DNA of 64,000 nucleotides, from NCBI GenBank assembly GCA_030998225.1, contig JAPYXD010000738.1, positions 1,736,001-1,800,000 on the forward strand, given 5' to 3'. Below, piece after piece: positions 22,431-33,981 of the stretch. The position numbers were made by a program, and so were the translations under genes. Numbering within the stretch: position 1 is the stretch's first letter; each line of letters starts with the position of its first letter. The DNA is from Diplolepis rosae. Taxonomy: Eukaryota; Arthropoda; Insecta; Hymenoptera; Diplolepididae. The notes under the pieces were generated by a model. The model had not been told where the DNA came from. It saw only the letters and a program-made list of their open reading frames with translations, and did no database searches.

Positions 22431-23319
22431 CATCAACTTATAAATATCTTGATTTCTCTTCGTTATCATCAATGGGGTTTCTTCATAAAGCGTCTTGATT
22501 TACATTCATCTTTCCTGCTTTGTAAATTACATCAAAATCATATTCTGTGAGTTTTAATCTCACAAGGGTCAAGAACAAGGGTCTTCAGAATTGTCAGTTC
22601 TTAAAAAGGTATTTAATATTCTACTTGATAAATCTGCGTTATTTGATTGTTTAAAATTAGGTAATTTTTCAATTTGTTTATAACATTCTTGTTCTTCAAA
22701 GTATTCTAAATTAACTATTGGGACTGATAATGTTATTGGTATTTCATTTGTATATGCAAATTTTAAATAAGCTTTTCCTTTATGATTTTTTACTACTGCA
22801 TCTCCTACGTAAACTCCATCATGGATATGTAATCGAGGTACATACCCTTCACTCTTTTCTGTATTTTTTATATTAACACAAAATATTGTAACTGTTCGAG
22901 CTGGTATAGTAAATGTATTGATAAATTTAAAAGGGTAACAATGGTTCTCAATTTCTAAGCATTTTAAAGTATAGTTTATATTCACACTCTTATCTTGAAA
23001 AAATTCTGATCCTAATACTCCATCTTCTTCTACTGGGACTTCATTGGGATTAATGTTAAATATTGTTGGATAACCAAAAATGTTTATTTTTACCTGCCCT
23101 ATCGTGTAAAGTGGTAAATTATTAATTCCTCTAAGTTTCAATACGTTTTGGCTATATATTAGTACTTCAGGGTTGAGAACCTTTTGTTTAATTAAATTTC
23201 GAGCAGCACCAGTATCAATCATCATGTGTGTTGGACTTTTTAAACCTTCCGTTGATATTATAATTGATAGAATTGAAGTGGACTTTGAAATATTTATTGT
23301 CGTTGTTGTATGATCGTTA
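22431..23319 (-). pseudogene. pol: B1 protease joined to an RNase H stub (RT deleted)
   Basis: The protease active site is MMIDTGAARN (about 23225-23196), and the frame runs to 22569 with VPVEEDGVLGSEFF as in B2. At about 22591 the sequence goes directly from the protease-RT spacer into the end of RNase H; the roughly 1.36 kb between positions 56155 and 57518 of B2 is absent. Both flanks share AGAATT at the join. Without RT this copy could only move in trans. Confidence 0.82.
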
Positions 23320-23492
23320 GAAGTGGATGCCAGTGGTTCTCGACTTATGCTTTCCTCAGTGCACCCGTGCTGGAGAGAGCTTTGGAGTTTTCCTGATGAG
23401 CTGCTTGTGATTGGTTATTTCGTCGTATGTTTCAGTCTCGTACTAAATGACCGGTTTTTTTACAGTAATTGCAAATTATTTCAGTATAATTT

Positions 23493-25278
23493 TGTGAAGG
23501 ACTGTACTCGGCAGTACACTCAGTCACGTTCTCCCCCACCAGCATACCGACCAGCGCGCGCAGAAGCGACCCCGCACTACTCTCCGCCTTCCCCCACCAC
23601 GCGAGGATGGGTATAAAGGGAAGGCCGGAGAGCCGAGAAAGGGCAGATCGCACTGGGTGGCGAACCGGGTCACACCGGAGCGTCGCACTGGACGGACGGC
23701 CAGGAGATGCTTTTCCTGGTGGGTACTCCCACAGGAAGGTATCTCCAACACCCTCCGACTTCCCGGTGGAGCCGGACCGAGCGCTGGCGAATGGGCGCTC
23801 CCATGGCCAGCTCTTAGTGCGAGCCGGTGCCTAGCTTCAGGTACTCCTGACTAGGTGCTGCTCAGGCTTCAACAGGATGTGGCAACCCCCGACCGGACTA
23901 ATCCCCAGCGGATGCCGTGTCGAACACCGACTCCATGGTCAGCTTTCAACATGGGCCGAGAATCAGCTTCAGGCGCACCTGACTGCCATGGCCCCGACAT
24001 CCCTGGCTGAGGACGCCACACCCCGACTGGACTAATCCCTAGAGGATGCCGTGTCGAACACCGACGAATGGGTTCCCCCATGGTCGGCTTTTGATATGTG
24101 CCGGGAATAAGCTTCAGGCGCACCTCACTGGCCCTGGCCCCGACATCCCTGGGTGAGGACGCCACACCCCGACCGAACTAATCCCTAGAGGATAGCGTGT
24201 CGAAAACCGACGAATGGGTTCCCTATGGTCGGCTAACGACATGGGCCGGGAATTAGCTTCAGGCGCACCTGGCTGACCCTTGCCCCGACATCCCTGGGCG
24301 AGGACGTCACTCTCAGACCTCGGACTTGACCGAAAATTAACCGGGAAATTTTACGTGACCGTGACCCGAACTCGAGCCGCACTTAAACCGGACATTTTAC
24401 GCGAACTTGACCCGCACTTGACCCGAACTTGGCTCGGACATTTTACGCGAACTTTACCCGCACTCGACCCGGAAATTTTAGCGCGAACTTGACCTGCACT
24501 TGACCCAAACTTGACCCGTAATTTAAGCATGTCCGACCGATCGGAAAACGACCTGACCTGACCGAACGCACCCACCAACACCAGGCTCAACCAATCACAT
24601 GACACCGCCTCCTCTCCCCTTCTTTTAATAACTGACCGACCTACCGACCGACACACCCGAAACCCCGGCCCCCTGGACACTGCTATGGCCGGGGTCCTGA
24701 GGGGAGGGCGCGGACCCAGATACCGCTGGGAGCACCCTGCCCTAAGACGACACCGACTCGACCACACGGACGATGCATACTTGATAAAGAGGGGGCAGGG
24801 GCGGTTATGAGAGCTTCCCGGACGCCCGTGTTCCGGACCATTTATATGTCGCAGTACGAACAATAAATAACCTTGTTTACATTTGTATTCCAGAATCGCG
24901 AAACAAATAAGCCAGCACCCGCTTTGTTTTCCTCACACACAGCTATCTCCGCTTTCATTCACACGCATTCCGTCAATCACACACTCACGCTCACGCTCAT
25001 GCCCACACGCACACACACATTAACTGTCTTACACACACACCGGCACACAACGAATTATCTATTCTTATATCCACTCACACACACACGTACACGCACACAC
25101 TCTTATATTTTTCACTAATTATAATATATATGTATTTTCCGCTTGTTCCTTTCTTTTCTTCAATAAACTGTAAATTAATTTATATACGACCGTTTCTACG
25201 ATTATTTCATTCCCCACTCCTACCGAACCCTGGCTGACTGAAGCGTCTGGCAACCGGGGGGAAAGTAGGGATGTTACA
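23493..25278 (+). repeat. GC-rich solo LTR in B1 gag
   Basis: 1786 bp starting TGTGAAGGAC and ending GGATGTTACA, flanked by the 4-bp duplication ATTT (23489-23492 and 25279-25282). B2 at about 58420 has the uninterrupted site. Plus-strand orientation is suggested by GGGTATAAAGGG at 23610 and AATAAA near 24862 and 25161. Inside are about three units of roughly 145 bp (23885-24300) and short CTTGACCCGCACTTGACCCG repeats (24350-24520). Family unknown; no matching internal region is in the window. Confidence 0.82.
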
Positions 25279-26197
25279 ATTTGAATTTTGTTGATTGTTA
25301 TTATTCTGTAAATATCTATTTTCATGTGGTTTATTTCAATTTTGAAACTCTCCTAACTTGAAGTTTTTATTCTGTCCTGGATTCCATTGTCTATTATGAT
25401 CATTATTATTTTACAAATTTCTAGAAAATTTATTATTATTGTTGTATCTTTGTTGTAAAAAATTATTATTATTTGTTCTATAATTATTATTTGTATTTTG
25501 ATAATTATTATTGTTATTAAAATTATAATTTTTATTTCTTAAAAAATTGTTATTCGGAAAATTGTTGTAATTGTTTCTTGAAAATTTATTATTATTACTT
25601 CTTTGACATTTAGATTATTATATCTTTGTTGGTTAGGATACGAAAAATTTTGTTGTTTATCATTAAGAACTGCCTCTTGGACTTTACTTAAATGAAAACA
25701 TTTTTCAGTTGCATGACCTGGCTTTTTACAAATTAAACAAATAAATTCATCTTCACGTGCTACATTAACCCGAGTAACTTTATTATTTTTATTATCTTCG
25801 TTCAATATCAATACTGTCGTTAATGACTTCCCTAAAAGTATCCTTTTCTTCTACCCGAATTTTGTTTGAAAGCATTACCTACCTGGCCATTATTATTGGG
25901 CCTGTGAGCATCTTCGATTTTGTCGGCAATTTCTATAATTCTGGCGGCATAGGAAAGGACATTTTCTCTTTCCCACATAAATTTATTACCTAATTCTCCC
26001 TGTAACTGGTACACGCTTTTTGTAGGGGCATATACTCTGTTCAGTTTTTCTATCAATTCCTCTATTGTTGCATAAATTGAACCAAAAATGCATTTTCTAG
26101 CTTCTGCAGTTAATTTACCTCTTAATAACCTTGCGTGGTTTTCTTGAGCTGCAGGTGACGGTAGCATTGCCTTTGCCTTCACGCAACCCTCAATAAA

Positions 26198-27097
26198 GAT
26201 CTCTCATTGATCCTCAACCATAGGATTCTGACGTCGTCAGCGGCGCACACGACAAGTACGTCTTCCGCGAAGCCGATGATGCTCGTTCCAGCAGGCAGGT
26301 CCATGCGCAGAAAGTCATCGTACATGATGTTCCAAACGAGTGGACCCACCCGCGACCCTTGAGGAGCGCCACATGTCATCTCTTCTTTGAGAGACCATTT
26401 GTCGCCCTCGTATATCACCCACCTGTCGTTCAGATAGTCATCCATCATTAGCAACAGGTAGTTCCAGGTCTGGAACCTTTTTCCGCATCATCGCCTCGAT
26501 GCAGATGTCCCATCTCGCGGTATTGAACGCATTGCGTATGTCAATGCTAATCAACGCACAGAATCCCTTACGCTTACCAGTTCCTTTTCTTGCATTTGTG
26601 GCGATGTTAACCACAGCTTGGATGGCGTCCACAGTGGACCTGCCTTTCCTGAATCCGAACTGGTTTTCCGAGAGCCCGTTCTCCCCGACCAAGAGAGCCT
26701 GAAGCCGTTGTAGAATCAACTCCTCCAGAAGCTTCCCCATCGTATCCAATAAGCATATTGGTCTATACGACGAGGCAACCTCTAGAGGTTTTTTGCCCTT
26801 CCTCAGCAGGACCAACCTCTGCTCCTTCCAATCTGCGAAGAACCTCCCATCCCGAAGACAGGAATTAAAAGCTTCTAGGAGGATCTCCGGGTATGCCCCG
26901 ATCACCTCTTTGAGGATCTCGTTCGGCACCCCGTCGATACCCGGCGCTGTATTTGCCTTAAGCCTTCCACCCGCTCTCTTTAGTTCTTCGAGAGTGAAGA
27001 GTTCTTCGTGTCGGACCACGCAGGAACTTCGGTCCTGTCTTTGGAACGACTCCACGTGTGGAAACAAGCTTCGCACAATGTACTTGACTCGATCGGG
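26198..27097 (-). mobile_element. Internal R1-clade RT fragment inside B1 gag
   Basis: About 900 bp matching 13078-13967 of the R1-like element. RT motifs are well kept (SYRPICLLDTM, NQFGFRKGRSTVDAI, CGAPQGSRVGPL), but the catalytic FADD reads FAED. Both ends are internal to the LINE: there is no poly-A and no target duplication, and about 60 bp of gag is missing. It therefore looks like a repair patch rather than normal LINE insertion. Confidence 0.8.
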
Positions 27098-27699
27098 TCT
27101 GGTAAGGATACCTGCTGGCTGTTGGGTATGACTACGGCCATCTCTTCGTTATTTACTATTACGGGATTATCCTGATTTATGACGTCTGTGTCACTTTTGT
27201 CGTCGTCGCTGTCGTTGTTACTAATTATAGATTCACGTGCCAATGAGGTTTCCAATTTTTCATTTAAAGTTTTATCGTCTATTGTTATTACTGTCGAGCT
27301 TAGCAAATTGAATTCGTCAAAATAAGATAATTCGTTCGTTAGATTTTGATCTTGAATACTAGATCCTGTTGCAATGCTTAAATCTGGACAGGAATTTGAA
27401 TGAAACCCGCTAGTTTTTTCTGAATTTTCACTTGATATACTTTGATTATTAATTAGAGTCTTGTCTAAACTTGAATCATCTAACTTAAGAGTGTTATCTA
27501 ATTCTTGTTCTGTAAGGATTGGGTCAGAGATCTTTTGGCACTTATTATCAGTTAATTATTCTCTATTTCTAATTGGTTTTATTTTTAAACTCATCTTTTC
27601 ATTTAAATCTACTATTTTTGCAAGCTGACTATCCTGTTTAGCTTGACTACGTGTTATAACTTTTGGGGTATATTCTAAAGGGATATTTGGTTTTGACAT

Positions 27700-29824
27700 T
27701 GAGTTATTATAAATTGACAATATTTTGTATTGAGCGTTGTTTTAGATTGTTTATTGTTATTTTAAATAATTCTATTGTTTATAACAATAAAAAAACTATA
27801 TATAAAATTTGTTTTTCAAGAAAAATAAAATAAGATTGGTAAAATTTATTTTAAACTTGTTTATTTATTTTTAATAACAATATAATTTGAAATGAAATTT
27901 CTAATTCTTCATTTGAAAATAAAATAATGATTTAAAAATATAATTATTTCAAATATTTAAATTAAAGAAATAATCGCTCAATTGATTGTAAATTTATAAT
28001 TTTTAATAATAAATTTCTTAAAATAATAAAATATTTTTCTTTACAAACTGCATGTGCCCTTTATGTAAATTAAAATAATTTATTTTATTTATATATAAAT
28101 TGTTTTTAACAATAAAACAAAGTTATAAACAATATAATTACAAGCACTTCGAACTTTGCCTTACCCAATGATCGTAATCAATGGTGACCGTTCAACGTAC
28201 CCAAAAAGGACTTATACTCTCGTGTGCTGTATTTTATGTTTGTTTTAACTCAAATCAAAACTTAGTTAACAAATTAGAATAATTTTTCAAATAAGATAAG
28301 TTACTTAATCCCTTATGTTAGCCTCAAGGTCAGATCCCTGCGTGATTTTTCAAACTTATATTATTTTATACAATTTATTGTTACGTCAGAAACGTAACAT
28401 TTCTCTTCTTAAAAGATTCCACGTTTTATGTTAGGATCGAAAAGGATCTTCTCTAAGGAATGAGGAGAAGTCAGTAATTGAGAATGGTTATTGATATAAA
28501 GTATGTTTATTAACAATCAAATTGAGAAACGAATAAGCATCATGGAATTGGAAATCGAATTGAAATTTAGATGTACCTTTGTAATTACCCCGAGTGAAAT
28601 TTGTCTGATGAATTATTGAGTCCAGTGGAGCGAAGGTGGTCACTTGAGTCCTCGGTGAGATCGTTGAGATAGTACTTGTTTGATGGGAAATTCGTTGTTG
28701 AGACGGTTGGTCTAGTCGATTCTTGATCCAAGTTTAGAGAGAATTTTGGACGGTGATTCCCCTTCACTTTCTAATGTCGTTGAACTCAGCGTCGAGTAGG
28801 AATTCGTCTGAGTAGCGGTAAAATCTGATGAGGCTGGACTGAACTCGTAACGTAGAGATAATGAAGCTGGACTAGACTGAACTGAACTCGCCGTGTAGAG
28901 ATGATGGTACTGGACTAGACTCGCGTTGGTTACATTGTGAAAATCTGATGTTGACTGAACTGACTGAACTCACGTTGGTTACATTGCAGAAATTGGATGT
29001 CGACTAAGTGACTGAAATGACTGAACTCGCGTTGGTTACATTGTAGAAATCTGATGTTGACTTAACTGATCTCTATTAGAACTTTCGCTTTTTATAGAAC
29101 TTTTGCAAGGTTGCCCATGGTGGGAGCAAAACAAGGTGTACCACCTTTGGTATTAAGATCGGATGAGTTGCCCTCTCTGATGACTCGTGCTCCAATGAAA
29201 TTCATTACCTGGAACTAATGTCGCAATCTATTTCATCTGTTATTCGATTCTAACGAAAAGGTCAACTACTGTGGAAGTAAAAACAAGGTGTATCATCTTT
29301 TCCATATTTGGTATTTTAAGATCGGATGAGTTGCCTTCTCTGATCACTTATGCTTCGATGAAATTTATTACCTGGCATTAGTGTCATAGTCAAATATATC
29401 AAGTCTATTTTATCTGTTATTCGATTCTAACGAAAAGGTCAACTACTCTGGAAATAAAAACAAGATGTACGATCTTTTCCATATTTTGGTGTTTAAAGTC
29501 GAATGAATTTCTTGTTAGATTTTGCTGTTGAGTCAATATAATCAAGGACGTGGTAATGTTGCCTTGATCTCTTCATTGGTTCCTTAATTTGTTTATTACT
29601 GTCGGTGGTAGAGTCGCGGGACGTGACATTATATAAATTATAAAATTTCAAAGAAATGATTTGATTATTAAATCATTAAGGTTAGCTTCAAGGTCAAATC
29701 CCTTTGTGATCTAAAAAATCTATTTCATTGAAATTTTAAGTTTTCAAGTTGAAAAATTTTTTTTCATAATTATTTATTTATTCACAATTAACAATCAATG
29801 TGCTAAATTTCAATTGACTTGTGT
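27700..29824 (-). other. B1 5' leader, interrupted by a solo LTR
   Basis: AT-rich, no ORF. The segment 28155-28210 (CAATGGTGACCGTTCAACG and surroundings) recurs at 43500-43570. A stretch around TTAGCCTCAAGGTCAGATCC occurs on both sides of the LTR (28318 and 29685), so the leader itself carries a direct repeat. Confidence 0.55.
28379..29628 (-). repeat. Solo LTR in the B1 leader
   Basis: 1250 bp; on the minus strand it starts TGTCACGTCCCGCG and ends GACGTAACA, the same ends as the B LTR but with a different body. Flanks share TTAT (28375-28378 and 29629-29632). No primer site adjoins it, so it is solo. Internal repeats: about three units of roughly 60 bp with CTGAACTCGCGTTGGTTACA (28920-29060) and about three units of roughly 165 bp with GATCGGATGAGTTGCC (29100-29500). 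Confidence 0.75.
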
Positions 29825-29842
29825 TTCCCAGCCGATGCACCA
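29825..29842 (-). promoter_or_regulatory. B1 primer-binding site for tRNA-Gly
   Basis: On the minus strand TGGTGCATCGGCTGGGAA matches the complement of the tRNA-Gly(GCC) 3' end at 17 of 18 positions. It lies 14 nt inside the LTR end. Same tRNA and spacing as element A. Confidence 0.8.
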
Positions 29843-29856
29843 GGAAAATAGAAGTA

Positions 29857-30077
29857 TGTTACGTCACAAGAACGTAAATACTCACTTTGATCGAAGATTC
29901 CTCGTTTTAAGTTAGGATCGAATGATCCTCGCTTAGGGATGAGGATAAGTCAATGGAAAGACACAATGATTATGATGTAAGACAATCTAAGTTTATTTGA
30001 CTTATAAATTTAATATTTATATTTATTTATTTATATTACATATTATTATTTATATTATATTTATTTATATTATATTA

Positions 30078-30121
<44 letters not shown>

Positions 30122-30625
30122 CGTTCTGAGCCTTGTTAGTTCCTTAAGTTCCCTTGCGTTTAATCCTCACAGGTGTGACCGAGGTGCGATTCCCACAGGT
30201 ATGTCTGCGATTGAGTGAATATCCCACAGCTGTGTCAAGGACGCAACAACTATTCACCCTTTTGGGTCTGAGTCTAAGTTCCAGGCAAGGATAGTAAAAC
30301 GGAACACGGTAAATTTATGACTCTCGGGTCTTCACACTGTCAAACTGCACGGTAGATTTTTCTCACGCTGAGAATCCTTTTTAGTTCTTTATAAAATGCC
30401 GCACTTAAATTCTGCTCACAAGACTTGTTTTCCCTTGGCGACGTGTCCTTTTTAGATTATATTCTTTTGTAAGGTCACGCATTGCACAGTCTCCCGCAGC
30501 GTTTGACGCAGTTATACCTCTCTTTTCAATAGCTGGTTTTCTCTCTCTTTTGGTAGTTTCTCCAGATTTTCCTCTAGACGCAGTCTGTGCCTATAGTACA
30601 TTCAAATACTTCGCGGGACGTGACA
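29857..30625 (-). repeat. B1 5' LTR
   Basis: 769 bp; minus-strand ends TGTCACGTCCCGCG and CTTGTGACGTAACA. It contains a GA microsatellite (about 30083-30112) and a TATA-like TTTTATAAAG (30387-30396). It matches the 3' LTR of B2 at 46091-46986, whose microsatellites are much longer. Confidence 0.85.
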
Positions 30626-31346
30626 TACTGAATAGATTTAGATGAGAAGAAATTGTATCACCCGGTAAATGTGGGGAAACGCCCTATAAAATGGACCTTG
30701 TCCCTTAACAAAACAGACTGAGCACTTGAGATAAGAGTGCTACTGCTGGTCCAAGGTCCGATATCTTGTGCATATACTGGTTGACTCAACCCACCTTTAA
30801 ACTATTCCAATATAATTTTATTATATTTTCCTTTTTTCATGAACAAATATATATGTAACAATAGATAGGTATGTCAAAAAAATAGTTTAAACAAGCAAGT
30901 ATTATAATATATATACGTATACATTTGATTAAATAGACATATATATTGTAATGCTAAATACTAAGCGTGCAAATAAAAATTGCATTCAATCAAATATGTA
31001 CATCTAAAATTTGATAAATATATTTAAAATAATAATCTTTTAAGATTCCACATAGACTTTCCATACATTCAATATATACAAAACTTATCTTTTTATATTC
31101 TGAATAGAAATATTTTTAATTTCAACCTAGTCATACAAATATAAAAGTTTCACACATAAACAACAATTTTCCTTAACATAACAGAGTAAGTTTATTATAA
31201 ACTATCATTTACAGGAAATAACAAATATAAGATCTGAATAATAGATTCATGTAAAAGGCAAGGAGAACACGAGGACACTCGGTATAATCCTTATCTACAT
31301 TCTTGCTCTCCTTGTCTTACACATAGTCCTTATGGGGGTTGAGGCT

Positions 31347-31382
31347 TATAAATACGGGCCTAAATTTTAACGGGTGTCAGTC
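31347..31382 (+). promoter_or_regulatory. Core promoter of element E
   Basis: TATAAAT (31347-31353) is followed by TCAGTC (31377-31382), with the initiator A 32 nt from the first T. AATAAA follows at 31487-31492. This pattern is typical of an insect LTR. The exact ends of the LTR (probably between about 30650 and 31530) could not be fixed. Confidence 0.65.
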
Positions 31383-31599
31383 TTCGAACAGATCTAGCTC
31401 TGAGGTTTTTATCTCATCTAGTTTCTATACATAAGTACTGGTTCAACTGTGTGGCGTTCGATTTCAATTTGTACAACTTCAACTTCAATAAATTGCAAGT
31501 AAGCAAATAACGTTAATCTCCAATTTCTTTTTTAAAATTGAAATCAATTTGTTCACCCAAGTCTCCATTTTCTATGTTCATGTTTATTTTCACAATTTT

Positions 31600-32470
31600 C
31601 CAAATTGTTGAATTCTATATTTGTGTGGTCAGGCCTTTGATAGAGCTTAACACAATTTATGTTTTTATGACTTTATTAATTCTCGAATTTTATATTTTTG
31701 TGGTCAGGCCTTTAATAGAACTTATCACAATTTATGTTTTTATGACTTTATCAATTCTCGAATTTTATATTTGTGTAGTGTCAAGCCTTTCATAGAGCTT
31801 AACACAGTTGATGTTTTCTTATGATTTTACCAATTCCTTGTATTTTATATGAGTGCAGTGTCAGGCCTTTAATAGAGCTTAGCACGAACCAAGTTTTCTA
31901 TGATTTTACCAAATTTTGTATTTTATGTGGTGTCAGGCCTTTAATAGAGCTTAGCACGATACAAGTTTTCTATGATTTTACCAAATTTTGTATTTTATGT
32001 GGTCTCAGGCTATTCATAGATCTTAACACAGTTGGTGTTTTCCTATCGTTTTATCAATTTCTCGTATTTTATATTAGTGCAGTGTCAGGTCTTTAATAGA
32101 GCTTAGCACGATCCAAGTTTTCTATGATTTTTTCAAATTTTGTACTTTATCTGGTGTCAGGCCTTTAATAGAGCTTAACACAGTTGATGTTTTTTCATGA
32201 TTTTACAAATTTCTCGTGTTTTCTATTAGTGCAGTGCCAGGCCTTCAATAGAGCTTAGCACAAATACATTTCTTTTAGATTTATCTGAGTGCCAAGGTGT
32301 TTAATTTATGTGGTGTCAGGCCTATAATGGAGCTCAGCACATAATCAATTTTCCATACTTTGCCAACTATCGTATTTTACATTGAATGTGGTACCAGGCC
32401 CTAATGGAGCTAACTACGCATCCATTGTTTAACCTCCACTTTTCGTCTATGATACCAGGAGTGATGTTTG
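31600..32470 (+). repeat. Minisatellite of about 11 units in the element E leader
   Basis: Units of 72-82 bp each carry a version of GTGTCAGGCCTTTAATAGAG followed by CTTAGCACG and an AT-rich arm with TTTTATNGATTTTACCAA. Unit starts are near 31628, 31702, 31779, 31860, 31932, 32004, 32082, 32154, 32236, 32314 and 32392. Divergence rises toward the right end. Its place between promoter and gag suggests a structured leader. Confidence 0.8.
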
Positions 32471-33981
32471 GCACATATGGATTGTCCATCAATTCACCAA
32501 ACTATCAACGTTTTAAATCATAAAATTTATATTTGTTAGGAATTTCATCGTAATTAACGATTCTGGGGTTCAAGCCTTAATAATCTCTCCAAACAAGGAA
32601 TTAATGCTTAGTATCGGTTCGTAATCATCTCGTGGCTGTGTTACATCTCGGTAACTTTAAAATTTCTACATTGCCCCTGTGCAAGGGCAACACGGCACAC
32701 ACCAAAGAAAACGAAGAAGAAACTATTCACATAATGATATTCCTGTAATAAATTACCATATGGACCGAGCGGGTATTCACATGAGGTAAACCAATGTATA
32801 TCCACGTCAACGAATCTGTTTGACACATAGTAATAAATAATAAAGAAGAGCAGCGCTCCGTCTATATGGTCATTGCACCCGCGGTAATGAGTCAGTAACT
32901 CACACTGCACGCCGATAAGGTAGTGATGCTGCGCTAATAACCTAAGGAGAGAATGAGAAGTTATCACCACAGCCTCATTAAACATAATGTGTATCGTCGT
33001 ATTTTGTCGTGTCGGTTAATAGTGATTCATTTCTGAAATCGGGACGACCTAACCTATATTGTTAACAAGTGCATGTTTGATTAATTTCTCCTGTACTTAG
33101 CAGGATACGTAAGCGGATAATTGATCACCTCAGTTGCTGGTAAACTTGCATCCCTTACACCATACCTCCTGCGAAATCGTTTTCGTTTATCATTGTTTTG
33201 CTACCTCACGGAGACTCAAACGAAACCCAACTATCCTGCAAGAATTTGTGCGGTTGACTTGCAATTATAGGAGTAATAAACGACAATTCTCTCTTTTGCC
33301 CTCTAATTTGAGAGGTAGACAAGTAAGTTACCACCTAAGTATCATCCTGTGTGAAAACTTATGCAACAACTTATTTATTTATAATAAATTATCTCATATA
33401 TCTATAAATTTAGTGTTTTATTATCACCGTGAACAACTCAGGGCCCATAGACCTCACAAGTGACAACGTACCCACAAACAGAAATAAATTATCAGGCCTT
33501 ACCAACCTGATATAATCAGCTAACCGCCTCCCTTACATCCGAAATCCAATCTAACCCCGCCATTTGCTCGGGAAGTAACAGCTGAACTTTGCTAACAACC
33601 TATTTTACATCAGGCGTTCCCTAGCCTATAGCACGTGGGTGTTGGACTAAAGGATAATCGAGAACATTTGTTGATTTTAAATTTGTGCGTTTCCGGACGT
33701 AACAAAGAAAATTTTTGGCGTGAATTCATCGTTTGCGCCCATAGTCCTACTTGTAAACATATTATTAATGAAAGAGGAGCAAACCATTTCAGTTACTGCA
33801 CATTAGCAACTTAAGAATAACTCGTAGTTTAGAAAAAGGCGACAAAGAACTCAGAAGGGAAGTAGAAGCATTTGACCCTTTTACTCTCATTAGATCGATA
33901 CCACGCGGTGATTAAATTGAAGACATAAAATCAAGAACTCACACAGAATTGTAACTTAAAAAGTTCGATATAGACAAAACC
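32471..33981 (+). other. Element E leader, no gene recognised
   Basis: Moderately AT-rich. Short ORFs at 32641-32985 (minus) and 33134-33463 (plus) show no domain and are not supported. A gypsy-type long leader is the simplest reading. Confidence 0.45.

Larger units (their letters stand above)
23320..27699 (-). pseudogene. gag: B1 gag, interrupted by a solo LTR and an R1 fragment
   Basis: ATG at 27699 begins the N-terminus with VITRSQAK; the N-terminal part is broken by stops. The capsid-like core (25832-26197) has SVYQLQGELGNKFMW. The Asn-rich C-terminal region has an intact knuckle CLICKKPGHATEKC near 25710, and the second knuckle (CNYCKKTGHLV) lies left of the LTR at about 23440-23475. 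Insertions: solo LTR 23493-25278 and R1 piece 26198-27097, the latter replacing about 60 bp of gag. Confidence 0.82.
15219..30625 (-). mobile_element. Element B copy 1 (B1), heavily rearranged; 3' end at 10900-11606
   Basis: From the 5' LTR at 29857-30625 leftward: primer site, leader, gag, protease, pol, CARD remnant, G-type env and a multi-dsRBD gene. Alignment by eye with B2 (46091-59740) shows the changes. There are solo LTRs at 28379-29628 and 23493-25278, an R1 fragment at 26198-27097, deletion of most of RT and RNase H at 22591, a fold-back transposon at 19031-20316, a CARD/env deletion fusion at 18283, and replacement of everything between 47220 and 51362 of B2 by LINE and mariner sequence. 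Confidence 0.85.

Noticed and set aside
23432..23653. ORF joining gag zinc-knuckle sequence to the solo LTR
   Set aside because: Chimeric frame created by the LTR insertion.
24351..24863. 170-codon minus-strand ORF with RVRVKCGSS repeats
   Set aside because: It lies inside the GC-rich solo LTR and only reflects the tandem repeats; no domain.
31538..32096. Two plus-strand ORFs of 85 and 91 codons with repeated RPLIEL
   Set aside because: Products of the minisatellite; not conserved as frames between units.
31600..32470. Regularly spaced repeats resembling a CRISPR array
   Set aside because: The whole 72-82 bp unit is repeated with gradual divergence, there are no unique spacers, and the DNA is eukaryotic.
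32641..33463. ORFs of 114 and 109 codons in the E leader
   Set aside because: No domain, no repeat in other copies, composition like surrounding non-coding DNA.
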